Source: Metarhizium brunneum (Eukaryota; Ascomycota; Sordariomycetes; Hypocreales; Clavicipitaceae). Taken from it: a DNA stretch of 64,000 bases. The stretch is from contig NC_089422.1 in assembly GCF_013426205.1 (NCBI RefSeq), positions 9,389,001 to 9,453,000 of the forward strand, given 5' to 3'. This document shows, piece after piece, positions 22,233 through 32,514 of this stretch (position 1 is its first letter; each line of letters begins with the position of its first letter). The position numbers and the translations under genes were made by a program. The notes below the pieces were generated by a model. It did not search any database. It had not been told where the DNA came from and saw nothing but the letters and a program-made list of their open reading frames with translations.

Positions 22233-22553
22233 ACGCTGAGTTGAGTCTCGAGAGCCACGAAGTCAAGTACCTGGAGGATGTGGCGAGCGGATCAAGACTA
22301 GCTATGTGTAATTGGTATGATAAGTAGTAGCTTCTTACGGCATAGCTAGATAATAAAGAGGTGTGCGCCGCAGCATCGCAGCTGTTTTGCTTGAACGAGT
22401 GAGCAGAGAGAGATGTCAGGAATCCATACGGCTATCCTACAAGATACAACTCCCAGCATCCATTCGCCATTCCCATCCCGAATCCTAATCATTAAGCGAA
22501 CGTGTCCATTTACATTCATGAATCAACGCAACAATAGTAATCGACGCCATGCG

Positions 22554-23516
22554 CTACGCTACAACCAGCATATTGTGAGGTGCATAACCTTCCCTAGGGA
22601 TACCATCGAATAACTGAGCCGCAGCGTCAGCGTTGCGCTTCTCCTCCTTCTCTGGCCCATCCGTCCATCCTCGTTCAGGACCCCAGAGGATCTTCCGCTT
22701 TGACTGAGCAGCAACCTCGAGCAGGCCCCTCATCATGGCGCCCGACTTCTTGACGCCAGGGTAGCCCTCAAACTCAATGGCGACGTGGCCGGGGATTTCG
22801 CCGAGCACGTCGCCGAGCAAGTTGCGACAGAAACCTTCGTAGAAGCCTTCCGATCGACGGAACCCTTCGTAGATGCCGTCGCTCGGGTCGCATTCAACAT
22901 ACACGGTCAGTTTGCGAAGATTGCTGCAGTCCTTGAGGCCCAGGGCGTCGTTGACCACCCACCCCCGCGGGGGAGCGTTCCAGCCAGGCCCGAGCCGCAG
23001 CTCCAGCGACGTGATGCATCGGCGCTGGCTCGGTTTCAGGCGCGCCAGGAGCGGCTTTCTCGACTTGAAATATTTGCCGGGAAAGGTGGGGAACAGGCGA
23101 ATGGCCCGGGAGCTGAAGAAGAAATGAGTCGCTTCTGCCCGAACCTGTTTACATGTACGGACCAGACCCAGCGCCCTGTGGTATCTTTTATGGTTGCCGG
23201 GGTCGAGGTCCAGGACCTTTTCGGCATTGCTCCAGTAGTGCTCGTAGACCTTGACGCGCAATTCAGAGGGCAGGTCAAGGAAGCGAAAGGGCTTTTCCGG
23301 GACGCGGCTCTTTCGCCTTAGTGGTATGAGAGGCGTGTCGAGGGTCAGGGAAGCAATCGGGATGTTGCCGACGTCGTCGACTTCGGCTTCGGACGCATGT
23401 GTTGACGGATACGCCGAACTTGCTGGCGTAGTCATTGTGGAAGATGCTGGCGTCGCATTGCGCGGCGTCAAGCCCGTGGGAGGCTTCGAGCCTCGTCTGA
23501 CAGGTCGTCTGGGCAT
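22554..23516 (-). CDS. 2EXR/F-box-like domain protein
   Basis: A 320-residue protein from ATG 23516 (MPRRPVRRGSKPP). After a low-complexity Ser/Thr/Pro-rich N-terminus, FRFLDLPSELRVKVYEHYW begins the 2EXR (F-box-like) domain; CKQVRAEATHFFFSSRAI marks its second half, near residues 80-160. The remainder resembles the poorly defined C-terminal part of these fungal proteins. The family is large in ascomycetes; some members may be ubiquitin-ligase adaptors, but the substrate is unknown. It converges with the six-cysteine-module gene; the 321 bp between them hold nothing notable. Confidence 0.75.
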   Translation of the reverse strand: MPRRPVRRGSKPPTGLTPRNATPASSTMTTPASSAYPSTHASEAEVDDVGNIPIASLTLDTPLIPLRRKSRVPEKPFRFLDLPSELRVKVYEHYWSNAEKVLDLDPGNHKRYHRALGLVRTCKQVRAEATHFFFSSRAIRLFPTFPGKYFKSRKPLLARLKPSQRRCITSLELRLGPGWNAPPRGWVVNDALGLKDCSNLRKLTVYVECDPSDGIYEGFRRSEGFYEGFCRNLLGDVLGEIPGHVAIEFEGYPGVKKSGAMMRGLLEVAAQSKRKILWGPERGWTDGPEKEEKRNADAAAQLFDGIPREGYAPHNMLVVA

Positions 23517-24740
23517 TGCCGGGTGGTAGTTGTGGTATTTGGTGTGACTGCTCCGCTTAGAAATAGGCCGTGGTATGTGGCGACTGTAGGCGCAAACACG
23601 AACCGCTGCCAATGTCGGGGTGGATATGGGAAACAAGTAGTTTCTTTAAAAAGACGCTAGAGCGAACGAGATGAATGTCGTTGCAGATTGGCGCTCGTCA
23701 AATATTCAGCGCGATAGGGTCGACTGTGATGTGTGGAAGGCTCGGATCGCGAGTTGGCTCACAGAGGGTGGTGCCATGGTGAAGTCGCAAAGACTGTCGG
23801 GAGACCACCCTCTAGAATGCAGCACACGCATGCATAATGATGCCGGGCGATGCTCAGTGGTGTATGGAGAGGGGTGATGGATACAGAGTCCAAGTCAATG
23901 GCGACTGGAACGAGTCCTAGGAAGGGTGATGTGGTCTCGTGATGTTTGAATCAGGGGTGAGGGGAGGGGAAGCCGAACAGGTGCAGGGTGTGTTGAGGAA
24001 CGCCCAGCCGCTTGTTGCATCTCGACGAAGATGCCGTCATCCAATGGGAGAGACGGCTGCCAAGACAGTCTGAAGGACCAGCCTACGCCACACTGTCCAC
24101 TAGGAGGCCATGTTGCTTGCCTAGCAGTCTAGAGTGGCATACTTGGTACACAAAAGATAGTTTGTATTGGGGCGAAATCGGCTGACGGATGGATACCTTA
24201 GCCTAGGTGCCTTGTGGTAGCAAGCGAGCCTCCTCTTCTCTAGGGTTTGAACTACAACTACCCGAGGCTGCCCGGTTTCAATACAGCCAGTGAGAGAGGC
24301 AAAGGCATGCGCAGGAAACTACCGAGGACTTGGCCTTCGTGTTATTAATTGAATTCAATTAATACATGCATATTACTGCGTAGAGACGGCGAAATCGGGT
24401 CCCACAGACATCCGAAATAGGACATGGGAGCCCGTTTAAACACCGGCTAATCATTTGCGGGTCGCGCTTCCATAAAATTTCAGTGAGCAGAGAGCCGCCA
24501 TGTCATCGCGCGCGCACACATGCCCGTCATTTGACCTAAGCAGCTCCCGGTCTAAGCTGGAAAAAAAAAGGGACATTCTCGACTTCTCTCAAGCTCCCCG
24601 GCTCTTGTCACCAGAGCTGCTCATTTCCGGCATCACACAACACGACAATCAGGTCGCCCATGGGATGCTAAGCTTATAAAATTCGATTATACATATTATC
24701 CATCTACGCATTGCGCTCCTTGCGATATCAATCCGTCAAG
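23517..24740. other. Intergenic region, divergent promoters
   Basis: About 1.2 kb between the divergent 2EXR and TIM50 genes. No gene seen. It contains a perfect 22-bp palindrome (separate entry) and a nine-A run near 24561. Confidence 0.6.
24343..24364. repeat. Perfect 22-bp palindrome
   Basis: The half-site TATTAATTGAA is followed directly by its exact reverse complement TTCAATTAATA, centred on GAATTC. It lies about 380 bp before the TIM50 start. It could be a dimeric regulator site or a cruciform-prone stretch. Confidence 0.6.
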
Positions 24741-26407
24741 ATGCTGTCGAGAATAGCCCGCGCCCCGCGCCTGGGCATGTTGGCTGCTCAATTGTCACAG
24801 TCCGCTGCATCGCCGGCTTTACGAAGTAGACAGACAGCCGTATTCGTCTCCCCCTGGATGCGGTCGTTTGCCAGCAACAACAAAAATATTGGCGGGGGCG
24901 AAGGCCAGAGTCGTCCAGAGTCGTCCACGCAACCGAAATCCGACTCCAAACCCTCTGCTTCGCAGAACACTCCGCCCTCCAATGAAACCGAAGCCGAATC
25001 ATCCCAGCCTTCAAAAGAGGCTGAACCGATCCCTTTCCACAAACTTCCTGATTTGACACAGGGTATTCCATCGACCCTCGACGCAGAACTGCGCAAACAG
25101 TCGGGCCAGGCCACGTCTGCTCTTGAAGCCGTTGAGCAGGAAGAATCCGAGGGCCGTGGCAAGCGGGAGCGCGCCGAGTATGTGTCGACAAGTGACCGCA
25201 ACCGAAAATGGTGGGCGCGATTTATGCTGGCTGCCGCCGCCGCCGGAGCATCCTTTGGGGTTCTTTACATGGGTCGTGACTGGGATGATGCCATCGAAGT
25301 CGAGCGCCATAGTGATATTCCCAATGGCTGGAGTCCCACGCTGTGGTGGCAGAGGGCCAGAGCCCGTATGGGCGAGTCGGTGTCCTATTACCAAGATCCG
25401 GCATTCGACAAACTGCTTCCAGACCCCGATCCCAGCTTCGAGCGACCCTACACTCTCTGCCTAAGCTTAGACGACCTCTTAGTACACAGCGAGTGGACCC
25501 GAGACCACGGCTGGAGAGTAGCTAAGCGACCGGGAATGGACTACTTTGTTCGATATCTCAGCCAGTACTACGAGCTGGTTCTTTTCACGACTGTTCCGTT
25601 TGCTATGGGCGAACCCATTGTCCGCAAGTTGGATCCCTTCCGTTTCATCATGTGGCCGCTGTACCGCGAAGCCACCAAGTTTGAAGACGGCGAGATTGTC
25701 AAGGCAAGTACAAAGACAAATGTTTCTACAGGAGCATCAACTCATCGTTTAAACAGGACTTGTCGTACCTCAACCGAGACCTCTCCAAGGTCATCATTAT
25801 CGACACTAAGGCACAGCACGTCCGCAAGCAGCCGGAGAATGCCATCGTGATAGATCCTTGGAAGGGGGACCCCAAGGACAACGATCTGGTTGGGTTGATC
25901 CCTTTCCTCGAATACATCCACACGATGCAATACTCGGATGTGCGCAAGGTCCTAAAGTCGTTCGAGGGCAAGCACATCCCTACCGAGTTTTCCCGACGTG
26001 AGGCTATTGCAAGGAAGGAGTTCAACAAGCAGCTGGAGCAAAAGAAGAAACATTCCAAGGGATCCGGCGTCGGGGCACTTAGCAACCTTCTCGGACTGAA
26101 ATCCAGCAACATGAGCATGACAATGGCTCCCGAAGGCGAGCAGAACCCATCAGAGGCCTTTGCCCAAGGCAAGATGTTGCAGGACATTGCCAGAGAGCGA
26201 GGGCAGCGCAACTACGAGCTTTTGGAGAAGGAAATCCGCGAAAACGGCGAGAAGTGGCTCAAGGAAGAGCAGGTCGCTTTGGAGAAGGCCCAACAAGAGG
26301 CCATGAGCAGTATGATGGGCTCCTTCTCCGGCTGGTTTGGACCCAAGCCCGGCGACGTAGCTGGCGCCGGTGCCAGCGCCGGTGCTGGTGCTGAAAAGAA
26401 GGCATAA
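24741..26407 (+). CDS. TIM50: Mitochondrial import inner membrane translocase subunit TIM50
   Basis: Receptor subunit of the TIM23 complex that hands presequence proteins from the TOM complex to the inner-membrane channel. Two exons, 24741-25703 and 25757-26407, give 537 residues. The N-terminus (MLSRIARAPRLGMLAAQLSQ) is a mitochondrial presequence; a membrane segment lies near residues 158-177 (ARFMLAAAAAGASFGVLYMG). The FCP1-like domain follows, with LCLSLDDLLVHSEWTRDHGW and KRPGMDYFVRYLSQYYELV; as in other TIM50 proteins its phosphatase motif is degenerate. The exon join reads EIVKDLSYLNRDLSKVIIID, exactly the family pattern, and requires a GC donor (AAG|GCAAGT). A C-terminal coiled, Ala/Gly-ended extension is typical of fungal TIM50. 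Confidence 0.95.
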
Positions 26408-27047
26408 AACCCAATTGCCTGCCTACTTGAACAGCACGGCGTGTCTCCCCTCTCGTCATCTAACTTGTAATTGTAGCACGCCCTGAGAAAAATATCTATA
26501 TATAGCAGAGGTTAGGACTCCCACAGATGTTGAGAGATGAAAAAGGAGGTTCAACTTGAAAAACATATGTTTTGTTTACAAGTTTTTTTTTAATCATTTA
26601 TCGAACAAAGTCATGCGGTGGGCATTCCGCACATAGAATTTTCTCGCATTTTGTTAGCCAGGGGCGGACAGAGGGAATGACTGCACAGGCAATGAATGAA
26701 GATAGATAATTTGTATAGTAGGTGTATGAATCAAAAAGTGGTGTTGGCAACGAGACTTGACGCTTTCTGGGTGTTTTAATAGTGTGAACGGTGGGTGCAT
26801 CCCTCAATGGTAGAGATGTCACCTTGTCCAACAACTTGAATATACCTGTAACTCTGCCTAGACTACCGAACCTACTACATCTGCTTGATAAGGAGTCTAG
26901 TATGGTCCAGTTGAGAAGATTCATTGCTATGGATAACATTTATCACTAAAGTCCGCATGCTCTACCACATAACGTATTCCAAGGGCCCGGTTGGGCAAAC
27001 AAAAGCCGGCAATCACTTGCAATATAAACCTAGTCTACCTCCCCGGC
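26408..27047. other. Intergenic region between convergent genes
   Basis: About 0.6 kb between the convergent TIM50 and VTA1 genes: 3' UTR sequence, an eight-T run at about 26584, and no supported gene. Confidence 0.6.
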
Positions 27048-28310
27048 TCATTGAGCACCCAGCATCCCTAAAGCATTTCGTAATTCTTGGACCGCAGTAG
27101 GCACATCCTCAAAGTTCAGCGCTGATATGGCCCATTTGGCGTGCTTTTGCGCTTGCTCAATGCTCTTATGATTGGGCGCGAAGCCCGTGGGCGCACTCGG
27201 CGCTGGGGGGCCCGCCTGGCGAACAGGAGCTGGCGCTGGCGCAACAGTAGGCGGCACATATTGGGGAGTAGGCGCGGAGGGAGGAGGTGCACTGGGTACG
27301 TTGTTCCATGCCGAGGGCGTGGGAGCAGAGGGCTCGGGCGGCGGTAGTTTCGTGGGTATCTGAGGAGATTGTTGCGGAGGGTGTACGTCTGGTGATGGCG
27401 CAGGCGATACCTGGGCCGGCGGAGGATGCATTACTGAAGCTGGCGGACCGGGACTCTGAGTCAACGGTGAAGGAACAAATGGTTCCGGTTGGGCAGTGGT
27501 CGGTGGGAAGTAACCTTCCTGGACTGGCGCAATAGGAGGCTCCCCGTCATCAGGAGCGTCTTCTACAGACGCAACTGGCGGGCTCATTATTTGCTGAACT
27601 GCCGGGTCGGTAGGGCTAAGAACTGGTTCGGAGCCCTCGTCTTCTTGAACCTGGGGATTGGTCTCGTTGGGGTCTTTGCCCTCCCGTATGGCTTTCAGAA
27701 TGCGCGCGGCATTCCATTTCGCAAACTTGATCTTTTTGATGATTTCGGGTTCGGGGGTACCCCACTCATGGGTAAGGTCAAAGAAGGTGGCGGCCGCATC
27801 AAACGTATCTGCCGTCTGTCTACGCTTGGTCAGCCCCATCGCTCTCGGGGTACAGTCGTGATGATAGAATATATAGTCTAAGCGGCTACACGTACCTCGA
27901 GACCTTGTTGGCTCGCAGAGTCCTCTCGGCTCGACTAAATGTTTCCTGAGCAAACTGCTCGACGTATGCCTGGCCGGCAGTGTTATCCACGATGGCCTCG
28001 TCATCTGCGCGCTCGGTCTTGGTTGCCTCCAAGCGCTCAATCAAGCCTTTTGTGTATGCAAAGCAATCGTCGTCGGTAGTGTGGAGGCTCTTGGTAACGA
28101 TTTGGTTGACCGCATGGTACTCGCCTGGGACAGGTGTCAGCACGTCTTATTTCTCGGGCGATTTATGGCTATACGGATGTCGCGCATGCGAGAGAGAAGC
28201 TTACACCAATATGCTATAGCAGGTTTAATTGTGCGCAGCTGGTTTGCGCGGTTGATAAACCGGCTGACCTCGGGGATCTTGAGAGGCGGGGGCAGAGGCT
28301 CGGCGCTCAT
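27048..28310 (-). CDS. VTA1: Vta1/LIP5-type regulator of the ESCRT ATPase Vps4
   Basis: Promotes Vps4 assembly during multivesicular-body sorting. Three exons: 28310-28205, 28124-27896 and 27819-27048, giving 368 residues. Splicing yields AIAYWCEYHAVNQIV at the first join and ANKVSRQTADTFDAAATF at the second, both characteristic of the paired MIT-like N-terminal domain. Then come FFDLTHEWGTPEPEIIKKIK and FAKWNAARILKAIREGKDPN. A long proline-rich linker (about residues 170-320) leads to the C-terminal helical domain, SIEQAQKHAKWAISALNFED, which dimerises and binds Vps4. All parts look intact. Confidence 0.93.
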
Positions 28311-29027
28311 GGCTGGCTGGGTTGGGGGCTCTGGCCAATTGCAGAACCATGCAAAAGAAGACCAGGATTAGAGGCGAGTGAAAGTCAAGTCAAATTATGT
28401 CTCTTGCCACAAGTCAGTGTCAGTAGCGGTGGGAAAAGGGAGACAATCGAGGTGCTTGAGTTCTGCGTGTTCCGAGCATATCAGGCGTCTCGAGCTGAGC
28501 CTGCCCCACCAGATTAGATGTGCACACTGCACAGTCCGTCAATATGCGGCCGTTGATGCCCGGTGCCTGAGCAGAGAAGTGACGTTAGTGCTGCCTGCTC
28601 CTGCCTGCGCATGTGCCCCTCTGGAGCTCGCGCCACAGCACCTGCCATTCTGCCATCGAGCTTCGATGTTGCAGCAGCGGCTTGCTTTCCCCAGGTGGCG
28701 GGGCCACTGACCACATGTGCACCTTCCGGCCACGTGTGGCTGGGCACTTCGAGTGCTCCTGCCACTATCGACATTGAATACTGGCAGGTGCCTCCAGACA
28801 CCAAAACCACCACCACCGACAGCTACACCGTGGCCTTTTTCCCTTTCATGCCACGGTGTTGCATCAGGCCATATTGCTTCATCATTTGCACACAACATAA
28901 ATACCAAGCCCTGCCTCATCTACCAAATTAGCCAGGGTCTGCTCTCATTACGACATAATTAATCTTTTTTTCTCTTTTGAATTCTCCTTCGCGCACTCGT
29001 ATCTTTTCATCTGCCATTCACGCAACC
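28311..29027. promoter_or_regulatory. Shared promoter region of VTA1 and the PDI gene
   Basis: A 717-bp divergent intergenic region. It includes a CACGTG box (about 28730) in GGCCACGTGTGGC and a CT-rich stretch before the PDI start. No gene seen. Confidence 0.45.
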
Positions 29028-30527
29028 ATGCTTCCTCCCGGTTCCGTCGCTGGCCTGACAGCCCTGCTGGCCGCAGTTCCCAGTGTACACGCCATGTACA
29101 CCTCAAACTCCCCAGTTCTCCAGGTCAATGCGAAAACGTATCATACCCTGATTGCTAAATCAAACCACACTTCTGTGCGTTGCTCCCCTTGTCCTCCAAT
29201 GGCGTTTGCTGTCGCCCGAGCAAACCCCGTTTCCCCTCTCGTATAAGCCTGCTCACATTTCCGACAGATTGTCGAATTCTACGCACCCTGGTGTGGCCAC
29301 TGCAAAAATCTCAAGCCTGCCTATGAAAACGCCGCCAAGAAGCTTGATGGGCTTGCCAAAGTCGCCGCTATTGATTGCGACAATGAGATGAACAAGCAAT
29401 TCTGCGGTGGCATGGGCGTCCAAGGCTTCCCCACCCTCAAGATCGTTCGTCCTGGGAAGAAGCCTGGCAGTAAGCCCGTCGTTGAAGACTACCAGGGCGC
29501 CCGAACTGCCAAAGCCATTGTGGAGGCTGTCGTAAGCAAGATCAACAACCATGTTACCAAAGTCACTGATAAGGACTTGGACGCCTTCTTAAAGCCTCAG
29601 GGTCCCAAGGCAATCTTGTTCACGGACAAGGGAACCACCAGCGCCTTGTTGCGAAGCCTTGCCATTGACTTTTTAGATGTCATTTCTGTTGCCCAGGTGC
29701 GCAATAAGGAGGCAAAGATTGTGGAAAAGTTTGGAATTACAAAGTTTCCTACATTTGTGCTAGTTCCGGGTGGCGACAAGGAACCCATCATCTATGATGG
29801 CGATTTGAACAAGAAGGACACGGTTGCCTTCCTGAAGCAGGTTGGACAGCCTAATCCTGATCCTGCCCCGGCCAAGCCCAAGGTCAAGGGTGACAAGACA
29901 AAGGCCCCCAAGTCAGAAAAAGCTCAGAGCAAAAAGACGAAGGCCTCTTCCTCTGCCTCACCCGACACCGAGGACTCGGCCACAACTCCAGAGGCTTCTA
30001 CCCAGACAACCGCAACCGAACCCGCAGCCTCGACTCCTGATGTCATCTCCATTACCACCGTGACTACCAAGGACACTCTTGTCGAGAAGTGTCTCAGTCC
30101 GAAATCTCACACCTGTGTCCTGGCCTTTATCCCAGTCGATGCCTCCGAAAACAGTGCTAAAGTCACCGACTCCCTGTCACAGCTCAACACCAAATACGTT
30201 CACGGTCACCGGCAGCTATTCCCCTTTCTCGCCATCCCCAGCAATATTGAAGGGTTGGATTCGATTCGACAAGCCCTCGGTCTGGAAAAGGACGTGGAGC
30301 TCATTGCAATTAATGCCCGACGCTCTTGGTGGAGACATTACGATGGTAACTTTGATGTTGAGAGCGTTGAAGCATGGCTTGACGCCATCCGTATGGGTGA
30401 AGGATCCAAGAAGAAGCTGCCCACGGAGATTATTGCCGTGGAGGAAGTTGTCGAAGAGGACTCTGACAAAAAGACGGACGCCGAAGAACAGGCGCCAGCA
30501 GACGAGGTCAAGCATGAAGAGCTCTAG
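29028..30527 (+). CDS. Protein disulfide isomerase, Mpd1/Erp38-like, ER lumen
   Basis: Catalyses disulfide formation and shuffling of secretory proteins. Two exons, 29028-29174 and 29268-30527, give 468 residues. A signal peptide (MLPPGSVAGLTALLAAVPSV) is followed by a thioredoxin domain with the active site WCGHC at residues 57-61 (CGHC 58-61) and GFPTLKIVRPGKK. A second, redox-inactive thioredoxin-like fold follows (KFGITKFPTFVLVPGGD), then a Lys/Ser/Thr-rich linker and a third fold. The protein ends in HEEL, an HDEL-like ER retrieval signal. One active CGHC and this length match the Mpd1/P5-like group rather than the two-site Pdi1. Confidence 0.9.
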
Positions 30528-30688
30528 TAAACAGCAACCGTAAATCTGGAAATCCGGATGCTTTTGATGTCAAGTTAGTCCCATGGCAGTCTAGTATAAT
30601 TATGTATTAGCGTTATACCAACTTGCTTCCTGTGCTTCCGCATAAAGGACGGAAAATTTCGCAGCTTGATGTGCCTTGCGCACACCAT

Positions 30689-31575
30689 TTACTCATCCAA
30701 CTCCATGGCCACGGTATCGCTTCGTTGTACAGCGCCTTCCCTGATCATCTTGACTCCCCTGTCCTTGATAGCTTTGTCGAGAAGCATCTTGACCTGCTTG
30801 CACCCGTCCAAGCCAACGACGAGCATGCCCTCTAGACGGCTGACCTGGACGCGGCTCTCGCAGACAAGAGCGACAACACGATCACTGTCGCCGAGCGACG
30901 CTACCGTGAGGAAGGGAAGCTCCTGCTCCTCCTGGTTGTTGAGGTCCAGCAGAGGATCGGCGGAATCGTCACCGGCGGCATAAGAAGACGTCGATCCGGC
31001 GGTGCAGGCAGCAATATAGTCCGTCATCGGGATGCCGGCGTCAATGACGGCAAGAGTGGCGGCGTTGATCAGAGCGGCAAGGAGAGAGCCGTCCTGTGAC
31101 AGGACGTGCAGCGACACCGTGATGGAAGAGTGCGGGAAGAGATGCGTATGGACGGTGGAGGAAAGCGCCTTGGCAATGGTGATTTCAATCTCTTGAGTGC
31201 GTCTACCGTACCGCTCGCCACGTCAGCGCTCGATAATTAAACAAGACATTGGGGTTTCGGGACTCACTTGTCGCTCCGCGCGCGCTTCTTGCGGTCAACG
31301 CTGGAGAAGCCGGCAATGACGACGTTGACAATGATGGAGGCGGCGTCGCGGCCTGGCGCCTGTCCGCCTCGCCGTTGCGCTTGGGCCTGGGCCTGCTGCT
31401 GCTCCGACGGGCCGGTCACGACGCACATTACTTTTGTGTGGCCCATTTCGAAGTAGGACGATCCGTCGGCGGCATCTTGGGTGCGGATCTGGGCGTGGAG
31501 GCGGCGGAGTTCGTTCCAGCGGCGGCCGTCGACGCGCAGGAGGGCGAGGGAGTATGTGGATGTGTCGAGGGGCAT
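30689..31575 (-). CDS. RRP41: Exosome complex subunit Rrp41/Ski6 (RNase PH fold)
   Basis: A ring subunit of the RNA exosome, which carries RNA to the Rrp44/Rrp6 nucleases. Exons 31575-31268 and 31202-30689, with donor GTGAGT, give 273 residues. It starts MPLDTSTYSLALLRVDGRRW, with the RRLHAQIRTQDAADGSSYFE and MGHTKVMCVVTGPSE motifs of the RNase PH family, then SSITVSLHVLSQDGSLLAAL and a C-terminal DGCKQVKMLLDKAIKDRG. A Gln/Arg/Gly-rich insert (about residues 58-76) sits in a loop that is variable in fungi. The gene is convergent with the PDI gene, 161 bp apart. Confidence 0.92.
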
Positions 31576-32514
31576 GGCGCTGACACGGGGGTGTGTCTGT
31601 CGTGAGTGAGGAGGGGGGGATCACCCGCGTGAAAGAAGGATTTTAAGGTGCGAAAATGGTGCTTTGAGCTGGACTTGTATGCTTGTTGGATATTTCGAAT
31701 TGGGGTTTTTTTTCTTTGGAGCTCCAGTGAGAGGGTGTGGCTTGTGTGGCGTGTACTGGTGCTTCTGGGTGTGGCTGAAGGTCACTTCCCGAACCAATGT
31801 AAGACAAGGTCGAGCTGTTAATCTGCCTTAAGTACTTAAGTACTGAAGTAGGTATATATTGGTTAGGTCTACAAAGTTCGCTGTCCCTAATATGAGATTG
31901 GGCAACAAGGTTACGAGGCTAACTGCAGCGTTCCATCATGGCCTTGCAGTGTCGAGTTCCGATACCCGTCAGCCAAATCTGCGGGCTCCAGGCTTCGCGA
32001 TTGCTCGGGTGTATCCTCCTGAATTGATCCTGGCATGAAACTACTTGTAAAATGACGGAGAGAAAGATGCTAGTGACGAGTTTCCACTCACGCTGGTCAA
32101 GAGAATCTTGCTAGATTAATTACCTACCTAGGTAGGTAGGCTTAGACTGACATTACCCTCGGATCTGGGGAAGACAGAACTGCCTACCCGGTAGTTAAGT
32201 AGATGCTCCGTGTAGTGCATGGTATAATTCCAATGTCTACGTTTTCGTTGGCTGGTTGGGGAAAAGCAGGGCAATACTGGAACGACTAAAATGCTCATGA
32301 TTGTGACTCTCCAACTCTATCAAAGAGGCCGAGGTGGCCTTTGTCGGTGCATCCATGTCCAAGGATTATACATCAACATTTATTTTACGTCAACAGCAAA
32401 AGAACCTACAAGAATGTCACCCATAGGCCCAAATCCAGAGTACAGGCGGTTGCCCATAATCTGCCCACCTTGGTCCTTGTGCAAAGCAAGCAAAAGGCAT
32501 ACTCAACCGCCTGC
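31576..32514. other. Intergenic region with an 18-bp palindrome
   Basis: About 0.9 kb with no supported gene. TACCTACCTAGGTAGGTA at 32121-32138 is a perfect palindrome; related ACCTAGGT words occur at 39497 and inside an intron at 21423. Short AAGTACTTAAGTACT repeats lie near 31841. Confidence 0.6.

Noticed and set aside
21830..22260. Short minus-strand frame over the last exons of the six-cysteine-module gene
   Set aside because: The plus-strand exons with aligned cysteine modules and CTAAC branch sites explain the region better.
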